64,000 nt of DNA from Henckelia pumila (taxonomy: Eukaryota > Streptophyta > Magnoliopsida > Lamiales > Gesneriaceae), in the NCBI RefSeq assembly GCF_033568475.1, contig NC_133121.1:133146375-133210374 (forward strand). The letters are read 5' to 3'. A program made the position numbers and the translations under genes. The notes beneath the pieces are model-generated. The model did no database searches. It was not told the DNA's origin and worked only from the letters and a program-made list of their open reading frames with translations. This document shows positions 12,152-26,531 of the stretch, one piece after another (the first letter of the stretch is position 1; each line of letters opens with the position of its first letter).

Positions 12152-13736
12152 AATATAATTCAGAAAGATTACTAATTATTTTCTTCTTAATTGTATCTAT
12201 GTAATTAATATCTTCTTTTGACCAGTTCCATTTATAATCTTGCTTAAGTTTTATCTGTAAAGGTTTTCTTATCTCTGCTAATTTCTTATTGTAATTTCCA
12301 GAATATGTAAGTAATCCCATGAATCTTCTTAATTGATTTTTATCTTTAATTTCACTAGAAAAATCATGAATTTTCTTAAGTATATGTTGTTGTAAACAAT
12401 GTTTACCATTTTCAATTTGTAATCCTAAGTAATTTATCTTGGTTTTAAACAACTGTGCTTCCTTTTCAGAAAGTATAATTCCATCTTTATGACAAATGTC
12501 TAAAACTATCATGAGGTCTTTATAATGTTGATCTAATGTTTTTGAGTAAATTAATATATCATCTATATAGACACAACAAAAATCTATATAAGGTTTGAAT
12601 GATTCATCCTTGTATCTTTGAAAAATACTTGGTGCTTGTTTTAGTCCGAAAGGTAATACTGTCCATTGGTGTTGTCCTTTTGGACAACTGAATGCTGTAA
12701 GTAATTGAGTTTGTGGATCTAGCTGAATTTGCCAGAATCCTGATTTACAATCTAAACTGGAGAAATATTGCATTCCTCCTATATAAGATAATAAATCATT
12801 TTTGTTTGGGATGTAATATCCGTCCATAATTGTTGCACTATTCATTTTTCGATAATCAATTACCATTCTTTTCTTATCAGTGTCTTTCTTGCTGACATAA
12901 AAAGCTGGTGAAGAGTGAGGACTTTTACTTGGAATGATTATCTTGAGTTTGAGTAATTCTTGAAATTCTTTCTCAAATATTTTTGCATCATCCATGTTGC
13001 ATCTTCTAGGAGCTTCGCGAATTGTAATATTTGGATCTTTAAGTTTTATTGAAGCAATAAATTGTTTCATTTTCTTAATTTTATCCTGAGGATTTTCAGA
13101 ACAAATATCATGAAATCTCTTCATGATCTCTTTTTATGGATTAATTGCTAGAATATTTTCTATTTTTAATTCTATCGGATTTGTATTCCGTTTGTGGAAA
13201 TTCTTTGTAAATCCTTTATTTCCTACACGAAATGTCGTTCTTATTTTGGGAATGTAAATCATTGATGATATTTTGTTTAAAGTTATGTGATCTTCAAATT
13301 GTGTAAAAGGAAGATATTGTCTTAAAAAGTTATTTCCTATTATAATATCCATTTCTGATTCTATTTGATATATAATGGGTATTATAAATTTTGTTTCCTC
13401 AATTTCTATTTTTAATTTTTCTGCTACTGTATTTAGCAAAATAATTGATACATCTTCTATTCGAACCTTTAATCATTTATCATATTTATTCCAATAATGA
13501 TTTGGAAGTATATGTTTGCTTCCTAAACATATACTTGCTCCTGTATCAACATAAGCATGTATATGATATGTTTTATGTTCTTTAATTTTAATTTGAATTT
13601 TTATATAAATATTATTTGGATTAGTCTTGTTTTTTATGTCCAGTCTCTTATTTTTATTTTTATTAATTTTTTTTAAAAGAAAAAGGGTATGTTGGGGATT
13701 TGTGGTAAAAGTTTCTCTCTCCAATGAGTGCAAACT

Positions 13737-16700
13737 AAGTTTTAAAGAGGTGAAAATTTATAAATAAGTTGATTATAAGTTTAGAGATTTATAAACAATT
13801 AACCGTTATCCCAGATACCTAATTATATTATATATACCATAACAGTCCAAAAGTTGACCAGAGAGAAACTCATTTTGTATGCCGAACTTCATCATTTACG
13901 TGGTTTAAACTTTTTCCCTCACAAAACTTACAGACCTTTACATGAAGGGGAAAAAAATGTAATATTAGTCTTATATATTTTTCTTTTTGCATTTTCTATA
14001 TAAAAATGTAATCTTTATTTATATTTATTTTTTGTAAATTGATTTTAGTCCAATTTTTTAATATCCCGGTGGTCCAATTTCAAAAATAAAATTATTTGAA
14101 CTCGACTCATGAAAAAAAGCTAAGAAAATTAGCAAACAATTGAAATCCAAAGATAAAACGAGTGACACATATGCAGAACTTATGTGGTCCCAACATGATG
14201 CCAATGTTTGAATGTTATGTCATTGCAAATGACATTTTTCAATGAAAAATAAATAAAATTTCTAAAAATTGAAAGATACAATTCTAAACTTAAAGTGAAA
14301 ATCATAGATGACGAACCAAAGTGGGGAAAAAAAAATATAAGATCAAAATTACAGTACTTCTTTTACATGAATGTGTCTCAATTTGAAGTTTTATATTCTG
14401 AAAGCTCAACACATCTAAAAATAAAGTTAGTATTATTTGATTGAAATTTTGATTTTGTGAAAGTCTGAAATATAGAACTCGCAAAAATAAATTATATTCG
14501 AAACTTAAAATTTAAAAGCATTCATTTTTATGTTATATATATCCCAGTCTTGTTCGATATATGAACATTTATACAACTACATATATTAATTAATAAGAGC
14601 TAGAGAAAAGTTAATCTACTACCCCTACTCGTCTTCCGCCTCATTCGAGAGTGATCCTTATGAAATTTATCAACAAAAAGTGACGTTGAAGTGACCAGTT
14701 CATGAAACTAATTAACTAATTTCCCACAAGATTTGGATATATATTAAATGTGATTTTTGTAAGTTATCTATTTTGCATTCATAATCTTATTTCATTGAAA
14801 ATATATGAGTTGCTAACGGTAAATGATTGATATTAATTAAACAAAAGAGTCTTGTACTACCAATATTTAATTTGTCTTTGTTTAATTTGTGACATCAAAA
14901 GGGTCTTTTTTATTTAATACCCACTTTCAAAATTTCAATTATTCACACATTATTCCTAAATTTAAATAGTAAGGCATTATCTCCTTGGAATTACATATGT
15001 AATACACTTGCAACATCTCTACAACAATTAAAATTATAACGAAATAATCACGAATCGTATATTTATTGAAAAAACTGTAATTTTGGTCATGTATGTTTGT
15101 AACTTTGCAATTTCGGTTTTTTATGTTTTTATTTTTTCAGTTTTAGCCCTGTATGTTTTGATTTTTGGCAATTTTAGTCTTTTTTTCTTCAAAAAATACT
15201 TACGTGACACTATACACGTCAGCTCCACATGATCAGCCGTGCATTAGTGCCACATCGAAAAAATGACTAAAATTGCCAAAAAAAAAAACAAAGATAGCGG
15301 ACTAAAACTGAAATCTGAAAATATAGAAGACCAAATTCGCAAAGTAACAAACATATTGGACCAAAAAAATAATTTTTCATATATATATATATATATATAT
15401 AACCAAAATGGTGTAAGCACACAATGTGCACTAATTATATATAGAATTCTTATTTATAAAAGCAGGCGTAATTAGGTCGACAGGAGTCTCTACTATAGCA
15501 CCGTCTCACGTTCTAGAATATCCTGTTACCACATTGTGTGACAACTGACAACTGACAATTATCCAATAAGCGATCTTCTTTTAATTTCCTCCTCTATGAC
15601 CAAGTCAATATTAGCTAATGTATGAATTATTGTTATAAGCCACATCTTGATCAATTATTGAATAGGATTTTTGTGTTCTAATATTATCTTCTAAAATAAT
15701 TAAAGATTTGTTATTTTTCTAAAAGATTGTTTCTATTAGTCTATGATACATAATATATATTAGTGTACGCGTTGCGCGCTTAACTTGTATAATATTTTTG
15801 TAATTAATTTGATTTATATTCAAATAAGAGTAATATCATAGTTGTAAAAATTATTGAGGGATTAAACTACAATTTGAAATATTAAAATAAAAAAAAAAAG
15901 AAAAATACAATATCAATATCACATAAGGACAATTTGGGTAGAAAAAAATGTTGTCTAAAGAGCAAATTCTTTATATATAGGAAAATATATGAAATTAAAG
16001 TACACGAGTCAAATTATTCTTCCCAACACTATATCGGTCAAGTATATCGCAGAGAACTTCCTAGTACAGTTTATCCGACTAATCAGGATTACCCAAAAGG
16101 CACGTACTTAAGTGAAGTAAATATTTTACTTAGCGAGCTAGAAATACAGTTGATGGATACCTAAAAGGCTAATATTCGAGGAATTAGTTACTGATCCATA
16201 TATACAATATAAAGATGTTGCACCAGCACGTCTGTGTTATGTTAATGTCGAATAAAATTCAATATCTATGTGAAAAATTATTCTTATTTGGAATGATATA
16301 TAATCATTTCAATCAATATAAAACTAAAATAGAGTAATAACATGAAAGTAGTTTTAAGCATTTCAACTAAGAAACAAATTAGACGTTTAATAATTGTCTT
16401 TATATATATCGTTGATTATTTAATAATGAAAACAGATTATACATGCAACTTGAAATCAAAGGTTCAAACATGTGAAGTTAATTTAAATATTAAAACCGAC
16501 GTACGTAGAAAGATAAACTATAATATTAATACATATGTTTTTAGCTAATTATAAAGGGTTTCATTAAAATTGTTAAAGAATATTTTCAGTCATGAACGTA
16601 TATAATATTTTCATGAAACTGATAAAATCCAAAGAAAAGAAATGATACCACACGCAATATATATATATATACATATCATAAATAAAACCTTGTAATATAT

Positions 16701-17195
16701 ATCGAATCCATCTCGATCCACCTATTATAGGATATGATAAAACCGAAACAGATAATAATTAAAGGGGAAATTAATTAAAGAAAATATGGTGCATTGAATG
16801 CCACGCGTTTTGTGAGGAGAAGAAAATAAGGAGGCCGAGAAGCCCATTTCACTAAGCAAGAAGTTGACTTTTGCAAGCATATGAGTAAATGCTCCCATGG
16901 CTGTCAGCATTTTGACTCTTTAATACTTAAATATTGGCCCCCCTTTTACTCATTCTTCTCTTCGGAGTCAGCCCATATACGTACGTCTCCTCTTCAGTCT
17001 TTCTATATATATTTCCCTTCCACACATTCCCACCTCTTCACTAAGACTTGTGTCTCTTACATACTTGAGCACTCCCCAAAAAAAATTAATAAAGGCAAAA
17101 GAAAGAAAGAAGCCCTAAGGACCCATTTTTAGTTTCTTGGAGAAAAAATATTATATATAAGTTTAATTTTGCCAGTTTTATAGAGACAGATTTTA
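13737..17195. other. intergenic region, promoter side of the MYB gene
   Basis: The region is AT-rich with no supported gene. It contains one foldback MITE (about 15071-15378), a short TA run at 15380-15399, and short open frames without recognisable content. The last few hundred bases, with a TATATATA stretch near 17006, should hold the MYB core promoter. Confidence 0.6.
15071..15378. mobile_element. foldback MITE
   Basis: Two imperfect inverted arms of about 120 bp face each other: the left reads ...AATTTTGGTC..TGTATGTTTGTAACTTTGC and the right arm repeats it in reverse complement. The centre holds ACGTGACACTATACACGTC. There is no coding capacity. The terminal duplication is unclear, so the superfamily is not assigned. 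Confidence 0.65.
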
Positions 17196-18856
17196 ATGGG
17201 AAGACCTCCTTGCTGCGACACAGTTGGTGTGAAGAAAGGGCCATGGACTCCAGAAGAGGATATAATCTTGGTTTCTTATATTCAAGAACAAGGCGCTGGG
17301 AATTGGAGAGCTGTTCCTTCCAATACAGGTAACAAAAAAAAAAAAAAAACAATTAATTAATGTAGCTAGGGTGGCACAATATATGTTTATTTGATTGATT
17401 TTTTTACTGTTTTGGAGTTAGTTCTATGAGGGGTAGTACTTGTTTTTGTTTATTGGTTGGTTAGAGTCATTTAAAGCTGTGTAATAAATATCGTAGAGGT
17501 CTCCACCGCTATCTTCTTGAATGCATGTGTGTATGTGTGAACAGCAATAATTAAGTAGCTAGCTAGCTAGCTCCATGGTTTAATTTTATTTGTTTTCGGT
17601 ACTATTTTTTTTTTTAATTTATCGATCTATGAAGTTTATACTGATTTTAAAATCTGGGTTTTTTTTTTTTTTTTTGTCAAAATGGATCGATCAGGCTTGC
17701 TCCGATGCAGCAAGAGTTGCCGACTCCGGTGGACTAATTATCTTCGGCCGGGAATCAAACGTGGTAACTTCACTGAACATGAGGAGAAGATGATCATCCA
17801 CTTGCAAGAACTTCTTGGCAACCGGTAGGTGTAAATCTCTTTACACATGATTATAATTAATAATTGGATCAAAATTATGTTTCTTGAAAATTAGGGCTAG
17901 CTAGATCTAAATATTAATTAATGGATCCAATTTCAAAAGGAGAGATTATTTGACCGACAAATTGGCTAGCTAACCAAGTAAAAATAAATGATTTCATGCC
18001 ACCATTAAGCAGTAAAAAAAGAGTGATGATCACATATAAAATCAAATCTTAAATGACCAAAGAATTTACAACCAATTAAAAGTATAGACTTTAATTTCTG
18101 TTAATGATTTCATATATATTTTTTTTGTTGTTGTTGCTAATTAATAACAATTAGTGTTTGCAACCTTTTGATTTGATTTGCAGATGGGCAGCCATAGCTT
18201 CATACCTTCCTCACAGGACCGATAATGATATAAAGAACTATTGGAACACTCATCTGAAAAAGAAGCTGAACAAGATGAAAGGGGGAGATATGAGCACTAC
18301 ACATGATGGTCATAATTCATCGACTATCTCCAAAGGCCAATGGGAGAAGAGGCTCCAAACAGACATCCACATGGCCAAACAAGCCTTGTGTGAAGCTCTG
18401 TGCATCGATAAATCAGACCCGAAAATGCTCCCTCATTCGGCTACCTATCCGGTCATCAGTACTCCACCGACGACTAAGACAGTTCCAGCAGCTAATTCCA
18501 GTACCACATACGCATCCAGCGCAGAAAATATAGCTCGTTTGCTCGAAAACTGGACTAAAAAGTCTTCCAATTTAGCCCACAACCTCTTGAGTTCCAGCCC
18601 GAGTGAAGGAACAATCTGCACAAGAATGCTGAGTTTCAATTCGTCCAACTATTCGGATGTCTCTCATGAGTCTGTAATATCAGCCGAGGAGCAGCTAGAT
18701 CCTCAAACACATGATGATCAGCAAGAGACGCAAATTCCCTTTAGTATGCTGGAGAAATGGCTGTTTGATGATGCAATTGCAGCTCCGCAAGGGCAGGAGC
18801 CTGATCATTTCATGGAAGACTTGGCTTTGGCGGAAACTACTGTTGATTTGTTCTAA
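17196..18856 (+). CDS. R2R3-MYB transcription factor, MYB94/MYB96-like (subgroup 1)
   Basis: The exons are 17196-17328, 17695-17824 and 18184-18856, joined by GT-AG introns at the canonical R2R3-MYB positions (133 and 130 bp for exons 1 and 2), giving 311 aa. The N-terminus [21 protein letters not shown] opens R2; R3 includes the block [21 protein letters not shown]. The C-terminal part has [34 protein letters not shown] and a final [11 protein letters not shown] block. This combination is, from memory, characteristic of Arabidopsis MYB94/MYB96, nuclear activators of cuticular wax genes under drought and ABA; MYB30, MYB31 and MYB60 are close relatives. The neighbouring PPR and plastid MDH genes also lie near MYB94 in Arabidopsis, which supports the call. 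No R3 bHLH-interaction motif is evident. Start: first ATG, at the conserved MGRPPCC. The exact orthology within subgroup 1 remains open. Confidence 0.93.
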
Positions 18857-19670
18857 AGGAAACATTAACAAATTTTTTTTAAAAAAATGGATTCTTTAGA
18901 ACAAGTTAGCAGTTTGGACAAACCGTACGTACGTAGTATATATTAATACCATATGATAGAGCGTCATTTCAAATTTTCTGCTATATTTTGGTTTTAATTT
19001 CGCATTGAGTGAAGTTAATTAGCTAGCTGCATGGATTTGTTACAAGTATACAAGTGATTTTCGTAGCTTAGATAAATGTAGCAGAATATTTGCAATGATT
19101 CGATCGAGTCTAGAAATTATGAGGTGAAATCATGTTCCTAATTTTAGGGTGTATTTGTGGGATCTAATGGTACGTAGAAAAAAGTGTAATTACTTGTACT
19201 TCTCGGAACCAAGAGTTTGTACTGTGTGCACCTTTTGTTGTAATTTCTGGGAAATGAGTATAGGGCTAGATTTTCAATTAAATGCATTGTAACTTATTCG
19301 CACAGAAAATGTTTGATATCAGAGAAAATACTATATATATGTTTGGTGTTTATCTACATACGTTTTTATTTGGGTAAGGGAAACACATTATAACATGATA
19401 CACATATTCGAATCCCAAATTTCACGCTCAATTTTTTTTAGAGAGATGGTATATCATATAAATATTATATACAAGTCTAACATACAGTCCGGCCCATTCT
19501 GTGAATCTTTTTATCCATTGTTTAGTATTTTATTAAAAATGATCAAGTACTATATGTTTCTGTTCTATGGACGAGAAATATTGAATTATTGATTTACAAA
19601 TCCATCACAAATATAGATTTTAAACTCATATAAGTTATTATTGAAGGGTCTACACCATTTCAGAACAAGT

Positions 19671-20298
19671 CTAGGGACGGCAATTTCCTTCAAACCCGAT
19701 GGGGAACCCGATATCCGACCCGAACGGAGGAGGGTATGGAGGCATTTTTTGGACCCGATTAAATAAATGGGTATGGGGATCTCGTAAATGGGGATGGAGG
19801 AGGATGTAGTGGTATCCTACCCATACCTGACCCGATACCCGATTATATATATATATATATATATATACATATTAATTTATATTAAATAAATGCTAATTTA
19901 ATTTTTTTTTGTTGAATTATGTTAGTTAGATGAAATAATGAAAATTATTAATATAAAACTAATGCTATTTTTTAGAAGTTTTATTTTTTAAATTAGTCTT
20001 TGGTTGTAAATTTTCTTCGGTGTTTTATTTTTTTATTATCTTAAAAATTTTGATATAAAAATCTAGTAAATAAGTATAGTTTTATCAAATAATTAAAATT
20101 TTAAAAAATTTATTTTTATGGAGTATATACAATAAATGGGTATATGGGTAGTGTATGAATATCCGATCATCCGACGGGTATGAGGATGGAGATGAAATTA
20201 AATATCCGATGGGTATGAGTATGGGGATGGATTTAATAAATGGGTATGGGGATGGAGGCACAATATCCTACCCATACCCGACCCATTGCCATTTCTAA
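19671..20298. mobile_element. hAT-type MITE
   Basis: The 628-bp element has inverted ends (CTAGGGACGGCAAT at left; the right end reads TTAGAAATGGCAAT in reverse) and an imperfect 8-bp duplication: GAACAAGT (19663-19670) against GAACAACA (20299-20306). The subterminal parts are built from GGGTATGGGGAT-like repeats, also in inverted orientation. It is non-coding. The 8-bp duplication and GGCAAT ends suggest a non-autonomous hAT element. Confidence 0.75.
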
Positions 20299-21334
20299 GA
20301 ACAACAATGTGACATCCTCCGTACAATTCAGTAATTTATCCTCACAAATTTTTAATTGTGAAACTTCACTTTAAAATATCAGAATATTATTCAAGAAAAT
20401 CATGAGCAATTATGTACCATCCAAAATAAGGATACGTCTATGCTGCTCCATATGGGTAGTGTCCGAATGAGGATCAAGTACTTGAATAGAGATCAAACTA
20501 CTCAATTTTTTTGCACGCGAGATGTTCACGTTAACATCTCGTATGCGAAAAAAGAAGAGTCGTCAAATCTAGCACATTGATTGTGTCTATGTGATAGCAT
20601 CGACAAAACTCTAAAATAAGGGTAAGGGAGAATAAACTCAGCCTATTTGACGAGACACACACAAACAATAACATTATTTATTGATCTATATGGCAAAAAT
20701 GAAACTAGAACATGATGAATCTATGAGAGTTTATATCCAAAATAGACGATATCGGTAACCATCCCAAAACTAGAAGAATCTAAACTTAAGCACCATTGTC
20801 CATTGATAGCCGGCGGCAAGATGGTCTAGCTTGGGCATCAGATTCAACCATAAAGTTTCAAATTTGCAATCTTTCTAGCCAACTGACTGATTAACGAATT
20901 ACCGATGCTTTTTTTTTCCCCATAAAAAAAAAATAAAAAATTAAACGATTTTTAACCCGTTGTCGGAATTATAAATTTAGTAGCATCAACTATCCGCATA
21001 TATATTAATGAAGCAAAACTAAAATATGAAGTCCGAAATGAGAGGTGATCAAATCTAAAAAATCATATATCGAATGAGATTATTAACCTTTATTCCTCGT
21101 ATGTATGATTTTCCAATCGGTGACTAAATCAAAGTTGCATCGTACCCCAACATTTTCTGATAACACAAGTTTTGGATTATAGTTTTGACTTAAAAAAAGG
21201 TCACTGTACATGTAGAGCATTAATTTCAGCTGTGCAAGTAGCTAGAGCTATACAGATTCAACACAATTTAATGAGATGCTCTGCTTGTAATCGACGCATC
21301 TTAATTTCAGGTCATTCACCAATTTAGCTAGTGT

Positions 21335-21376
<42 letters not shown>

Positions 21377-22887
21377 AAATTCATTGATTAATTTTAAAAA
21401 AATATTTCTTACTCATTAAATAGTACACAATATATATATGTCCATCAAATAAATCATTCTAATATACGCTAATAATTTTACTAAAACGAGGCAAAATCCA
21501 GTTTAATTCACTTGACCATTGTTTTTTAGTTTCCGATCGATTATAATTAATAAGAGTCCTCTTCTAAGGAAGACTTTTGTTGGCTAAAATCACATGGGGC
21601 TCCATCTTCTCCTTAGGTTTCCTCAACCCATTAATTAATTCATCACAGGTCAACTACAGCTTTGAAAATTGCAATTCGTATTTTAATGCACATCATCTTT
21701 ACCAGTTTGACTTGGCCCAAATTTCACATCTATCTAAATTCAGTAGTTTGATTTTTTTATCCTGACTGATATAGTATTAATCACGGGGGATCGTGCATAT
21801 ATATGCTATATATATGTACATAAATATTACTCCATATTATAGTGTTATAATTGGAGTGATGCTAATAATATGCGTACACCGATTCTTCCACTCCAATAAA
21901 TTCAATACATACGTATTCTTTCACTTGTTAAAAGTAAAAGCTCATTATATATTGAATACAAAATTTCGTAATATAAAATCACACTATATAATCGATATAA
22001 ATATCGATGTACACTATATTATATATATGTCCTTTAGTATTATTAATTGTTTTTGTTCGTTAATAATTTCCTTCTCTCATTTACAAAAATTAATACTTCT
22101 TCCTTCTCAAATATAAATACTGCTACATTTTTCTTTCCAATATCCATCTCAAATATATAATCCAATATTTATGTTTAAGACCGTTTTCTCTATTCTTTCA
22201 CAAGTCTAATATTTTTATTAAGTGCATTAAATATTTCATATTATTAAAACACAACTAAATAAGGGTAAAAAAAATTATTTTTAATATGTGAGAAAACACA
22301 AGTAGGTCTATCATCAATGCATTCGAGGGAGGGAGCATAAGTATAAGATTTCATGCTTTAAGAGAAATTATTCTCATCCTTCCCTATAAAATAAGATTAG
22401 CATTGTCGAAACTCGAAATGAATTCTTTGAAATACTGAGTTTGCTATTTAATTACTGCCGGAACAGTCCAGACTTTGGGCTCTTCGTATTCGCAATGGCC
22501 AATGGTACAAAATGATGAATGGTATTGGGCTTACAGTCCTGGATTGTAGATTTTGGGCCGTATTTGGGCCTGCGTACCAGTCTGTCTTCTCAAGAGTAGT
22601 GTAATTTATGTACAAGATCATAAACTAGCATAGATTTATGTTTTGAATTGATGGATTTCGGATTAACTATTTTCAAATTTATTGATTTGAATTTTAATTT
22701 TTTTGGGGAAAAAAAATCCAAGGATTTAAAAAACACTGCACATCAATTTATGCAATTTCAACGATAATTGTGGTGGAGATGAAATATACTGAAGATAAGT
22801 GTAATTTGAAATCTCTATCACAAACCCCGGCTTCATCGAATCAACTCTCTATAAATCAAATTTATCGGTTCAAGAGCAATCTAATTA

Positions 22888-22891
22888 AGTA

Positions 22892-22932
<41 letters not shown>
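22888..22932. repeat. (ATT)n microsatellite
   Basis: An uninterrupted run of about 15 ATT units in intergenic DNA. Confidence 0.9.
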
Positions 22933-24745
22933 GAATTATTAATTATTAAGTATGTGTAACCTGGAGTTGAAATGATAAATTTTAATGCGTTAACTGCCAA
23001 TCTTTCATGTAATTCATATTGGATTTATGGTCCCTTTGTACGTTACATACATACATAAATAAATGGTAGTGATAATCATTACTTCATTATTGTCTGAGCG
23101 AGGGAAATTAATTTTCCGTTACATGATATCGACTAGACATATATATTTATATAAATATAAATATAAATATATAATTGAAAAAAACAAAGAGATCAACATT
23201 TAGTGGGTAAATTTGGTGTACGAAAAAGCTTGTTTGAAAATATATATTTGGCGAGGCCTGCGAATACATAACGAGAAAAAAAAAATTATCGAGCATATGA
23301 TTATGTGAGAAATTATAATTAGCGATTGAGACACATAATATGTGGTGTAACATAATAAATGATTATTATGTGTGTCACTATATATAATTAACATGTATTA
23401 GATCAAAATAATCAAAATTTAAAGTTAGTATATCAAAATTAATTAAAATTTGAAAATGTCTTAATAAACTTAAACTCAAAAATTCACAAATTATTGGTAA
23501 TATATTTATTTCTTTCCTCAGAAATGCGAGGACGATGATATTAAATCATAAATTAGTTTAGTTTAATTTGTCTGCAAAAAAGTTGATTGATTTAAAAGAA
23601 GGTCGATCGATGGTTTAATTTGTTGGTTTGTAATGATTAGATGGGATAACACGATTCCGCCCAAATCTACAACAACCTCATTATATTAGCGTGCGTGGAG
23701 ATCGAGCCCCCAAAATGATTCACTCTATTTTTTTTAGAAAACTAATAATAAAAATCAATGATTCACTCTATTCTGGAAGAAATTAAATATAGTTAGCAAT
23801 CATCATACCCGCATATTTTCATAAATTATTTTTTGCTAATTTTAAATATTGTTTGTCGAATAGTAATAACCTCAGGCATAGATTTTTTTAATCAAGATTT
23901 TTTTTATTCTTTGAATTATCTCTTAGTAATCGTATGTTTGATGAAAAATACATTGTATTTTGTAACTTAATTACATCAGTACATGCTTTTTTTTATTTTT
24001 TGTGTGGTTGTCAATTATTTTATGATCTTAATCTAATTTATTTTAGTCATTTACCATCAGTGTTCTGATACCGATAAATGATTATTTGTTTTCGAAAAAT
24101 GCTGGTATGACTAGAATTAAAAAAACAATACAAGTTAGTGGTCTCAAATATTAACATGACCAAAAATAAAAATAAAAAAATGTAAAAGGTATATGAAAAA
24201 AATATAATAATTTCCTATGTTATCTGTGCATATTCTTGAATGTGGCATAGCAAAATATTAGAACTAATTCCACATCATCTCCATCGTAAAAAATGGAAAG
24301 AATAAAAGGAATCTAAATCTAAACTAATTTTATTTAATTTTCAAGGGATTCCAAGTTCCAACTATATTAATAACGCCAATTAATTTATTTCTTTGTTATC
24401 CATTAACCACTCTCAAACCCCTCAAATACACAAATCAATCATGTTGATTGCACACTAATCAACAACGAATGTAAACGTACGTATATATTATATTATACAT
24501 TTGTATTTTGTACATACATGCACATATATATACACATACATGCATGCATGAAACACGAAGTTAATTAGACGTTTAATTCATGCGACGGCGCACGATCTTC
24601 CATGCACTAAATCATCATAATTACATTCACAAATTAATACTCTCATTAGTTTTCCATCGTTAATCTTCTCTTCTTCCATATATATTCAGTTGCAAAATTT
24701 ACAGTTCCACAAAAATAACACTAGTAAGAAATATATATATTATTC

Positions 24746-26225
24746 ATGGAAACTCAGCACTCAACATGGTCAAATTATGAAGTCTTTCCCAAAGAAAAAT
24801 ATGGGGATGGTTTCCCTTTTCCCACCGAACTTCCACCAATTGAATTCAGGTGATTATCGTTATTTGTAATATTTGGTTTATTATGGCTTATATTCAACAA
24901 GAAATTTACAGATATATAAATATATATATGACAGTTCGTTGATTCCTATATATATATGATGTTAAATAAATTTGTATTCTTATTTGCTTTTTGTGGTATG
25001 ATTCATGGGTTAAATCCAGTGGACATTTCACTGCTACGGATTTTCAGAATGAGTTTATAATTCAAGAAGATTCCGTTGATGATGTTCCTTTATTAGGGAT
25101 GCTTCTGAATGACCATTTTTATCCATCTTTAGATCCTGTCCCATACAATATTCCTGCTAATCTCATTCAAGGTCAGTATATATATATATATATACTCTCG
25201 ATTCTTGTTCCACCGATTATACATCAATCTATATTATTATACACATGTGTATGTAAATATATGCAAAAACATCATATATATACTGCACTAAGTCCTGCTC
25301 TTGATCATCTTCAAATGGTAGTTTTGCTCATATGCAATGTCATTTTTTTTACTAGTTAAACTCTGAAAAACAGTTGGTGATGCAGATTATTTCTTGTGCA
25401 ATTCTGGTTCGTCTGTAATTTACGACGAAACGAGCCAGCTGGCGGTTCAAATTGATCGGGGCCAAGCAGTGGAATTAAAAGATTGTGGGAAAATATGTGA
25501 AGTACTCCATGACCAGGAGGATATAGCAAAGAAGGAACCAATGAATAGCTGGACACCCGAAGCGACGGCGAAAAATAGTTCATGCTCTAAAATTTTGACG
25601 AGACAAATGATCAGCGAGTATTTTTACATGCCGATAACACAAGCAGCGAAAGAACTCAACGTGGGATTGACCCTTTTGAAGAAGAGGTGTCGGGAGTTGG
25701 GAATTCAGAGATGGCCGCATCGAAAACTCATGAGTCTTCAAACGCTGATAAAAAATGTTCAGGTACCCAATGATACATCTTTCAACTTGTCTATTGATGA
25801 TTCACGGCCAAAGACATTCCATCCTTGGCGAAGCTCGTTTAACGATGATAAGTATGGTGATATGCTGACAGGTATTGGGTAAAGATGAAGGAGAAATGAA
25901 GGTTACAGATGCCATAGCGATTTTAGAGCAAGAAAAGAAATTGATGGAAGAGATTCCTGATTTGCAGTTGGAGGACAAAACCAAGAGATTGAGGCAAGCT
26001 TGTTTCAAGGCAAATTATAAGAGGAGAAGACTAATGGGAGGAAATGTGGCTGATTCATCTTCCAAATCCATTGACAATAATAACCCTTCATCATCAAATT
26101 CAGATCAAAACACACCAAACTCTAGCTTGCATCCTCTTGTGGATGTTCATGAGGAAGAGTTGGAGTTGGAGTATTTGCTTTCCAACTATATTTCTTGCAA
26201 TTCTGGTGATTTTATGATGTTTTAA
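24746..26225 (+). CDS. RWP-RK domain transcription factor (RKD family)
   Basis: The exons are 24746-24849, 25020-25171, 25374-25762 and 25872-26225, all GT-AG, giving 332 aa. An alternative in-frame acceptor at 25386 would drop four residues from exon 3. The RWP-RK domain spans about residues 158-210 (start [25 protein letters not shown]) with the signature RWPHRK at 198-203, followed by a basic/Leu-rich stretch continuing into exon 4 ([10 protein letters not shown]...). The intron after ...LIKNVQ is where RKD genes usually split the domain from its coiled-coil tail. The C-terminus is Ser/Asn-rich and then acidic ([11 protein letters not shown]). RKDs are nuclear regulators of egg-cell identity and early embryogenesis; without the long GAF/PB1 regions this is not an NLP. 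Start: first ATG, in frame with [15 protein letters not shown]. Which RKD paralogue it is cannot be told by eye. Confidence 0.88.
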
Positions 26226-26531
26226 TCAAGTGTTTAGTTGCTGGTAGTATAGATTAGCTTTGCAGTATTTTGTGTCACTTAGGAGATCCAGTAGACAATA
26301 TGTGATATATATGGTATGGCATTTGATTCAGATTTCTTTTTTCATATTATTTTATTTGTGAAGGTTACACGTTCCATTTGAAATTTTAAAATTTATTTGA
26401 AATTTTTTTTTCTAAAATACATCAAGATATTACCCTTTATATTATTTAAGAATGTTCGACCTATCATCTCATTCTCTGGTTCAAAGCCGATAGTAGCTTG
26501 ATAATCAGATTTCTTGGTTGTGGGAAGTGCG

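Larger units (their letters stand above)
420..13736 (-). mobile_element. endogenous pararetrovirus fossil (Caulimoviridae), broken
   Basis: This is a minus-strand remnant of a caulimovirus-like genome. The right part (about 13733-12152) holds an aspartic protease region with a DTGAS motif, then a reverse transcriptase with the family signatures PFGLKQAPSIFQR and YIDDIL and a caulimovirus-like SENP..K start region. Left of the large insertion (2762-2433) the first stretch of an RNase H-like domain (ETDASDEYWG) can be read. It is followed by material that may come from the transactivator-like ORF (also 1096-770, weak). A viral-type promoter lies at 447-460. The copy is broken: two LTR-element insertions interrupt it and there are several further breaks. 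Its right edge near 13.74 kb is approximate. The match to Caulimoviridae is by motif recognition; Caulimovirus, Solendovirus or Cavemovirus kinship cannot be decided by eye. Confidence 0.85.
18857..24745. other. long intergenic region between MYB and RKD genes
   Basis: No gene is supported in these 5.9 kb. The region holds the MYB 3' UTR at its left, an hAT-type MITE (19671-20298), TA runs (about 19845-19866 and 21337-21373), an ATT microsatellite (about 22890-22932) and, at its right end, the RKD promoter with ATATATAT just before the start. Short ORFs near 21577, 21793 and 23147 are AT-rich without recognisable motifs. Confidence 0.6.

Noticed and set aside
24991-25359. 122-codon ORF over RKD exon 2
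   Set aside because: It reads through intron 2 of the RKD gene; the GT-AG exon structure gives the conserved protein.
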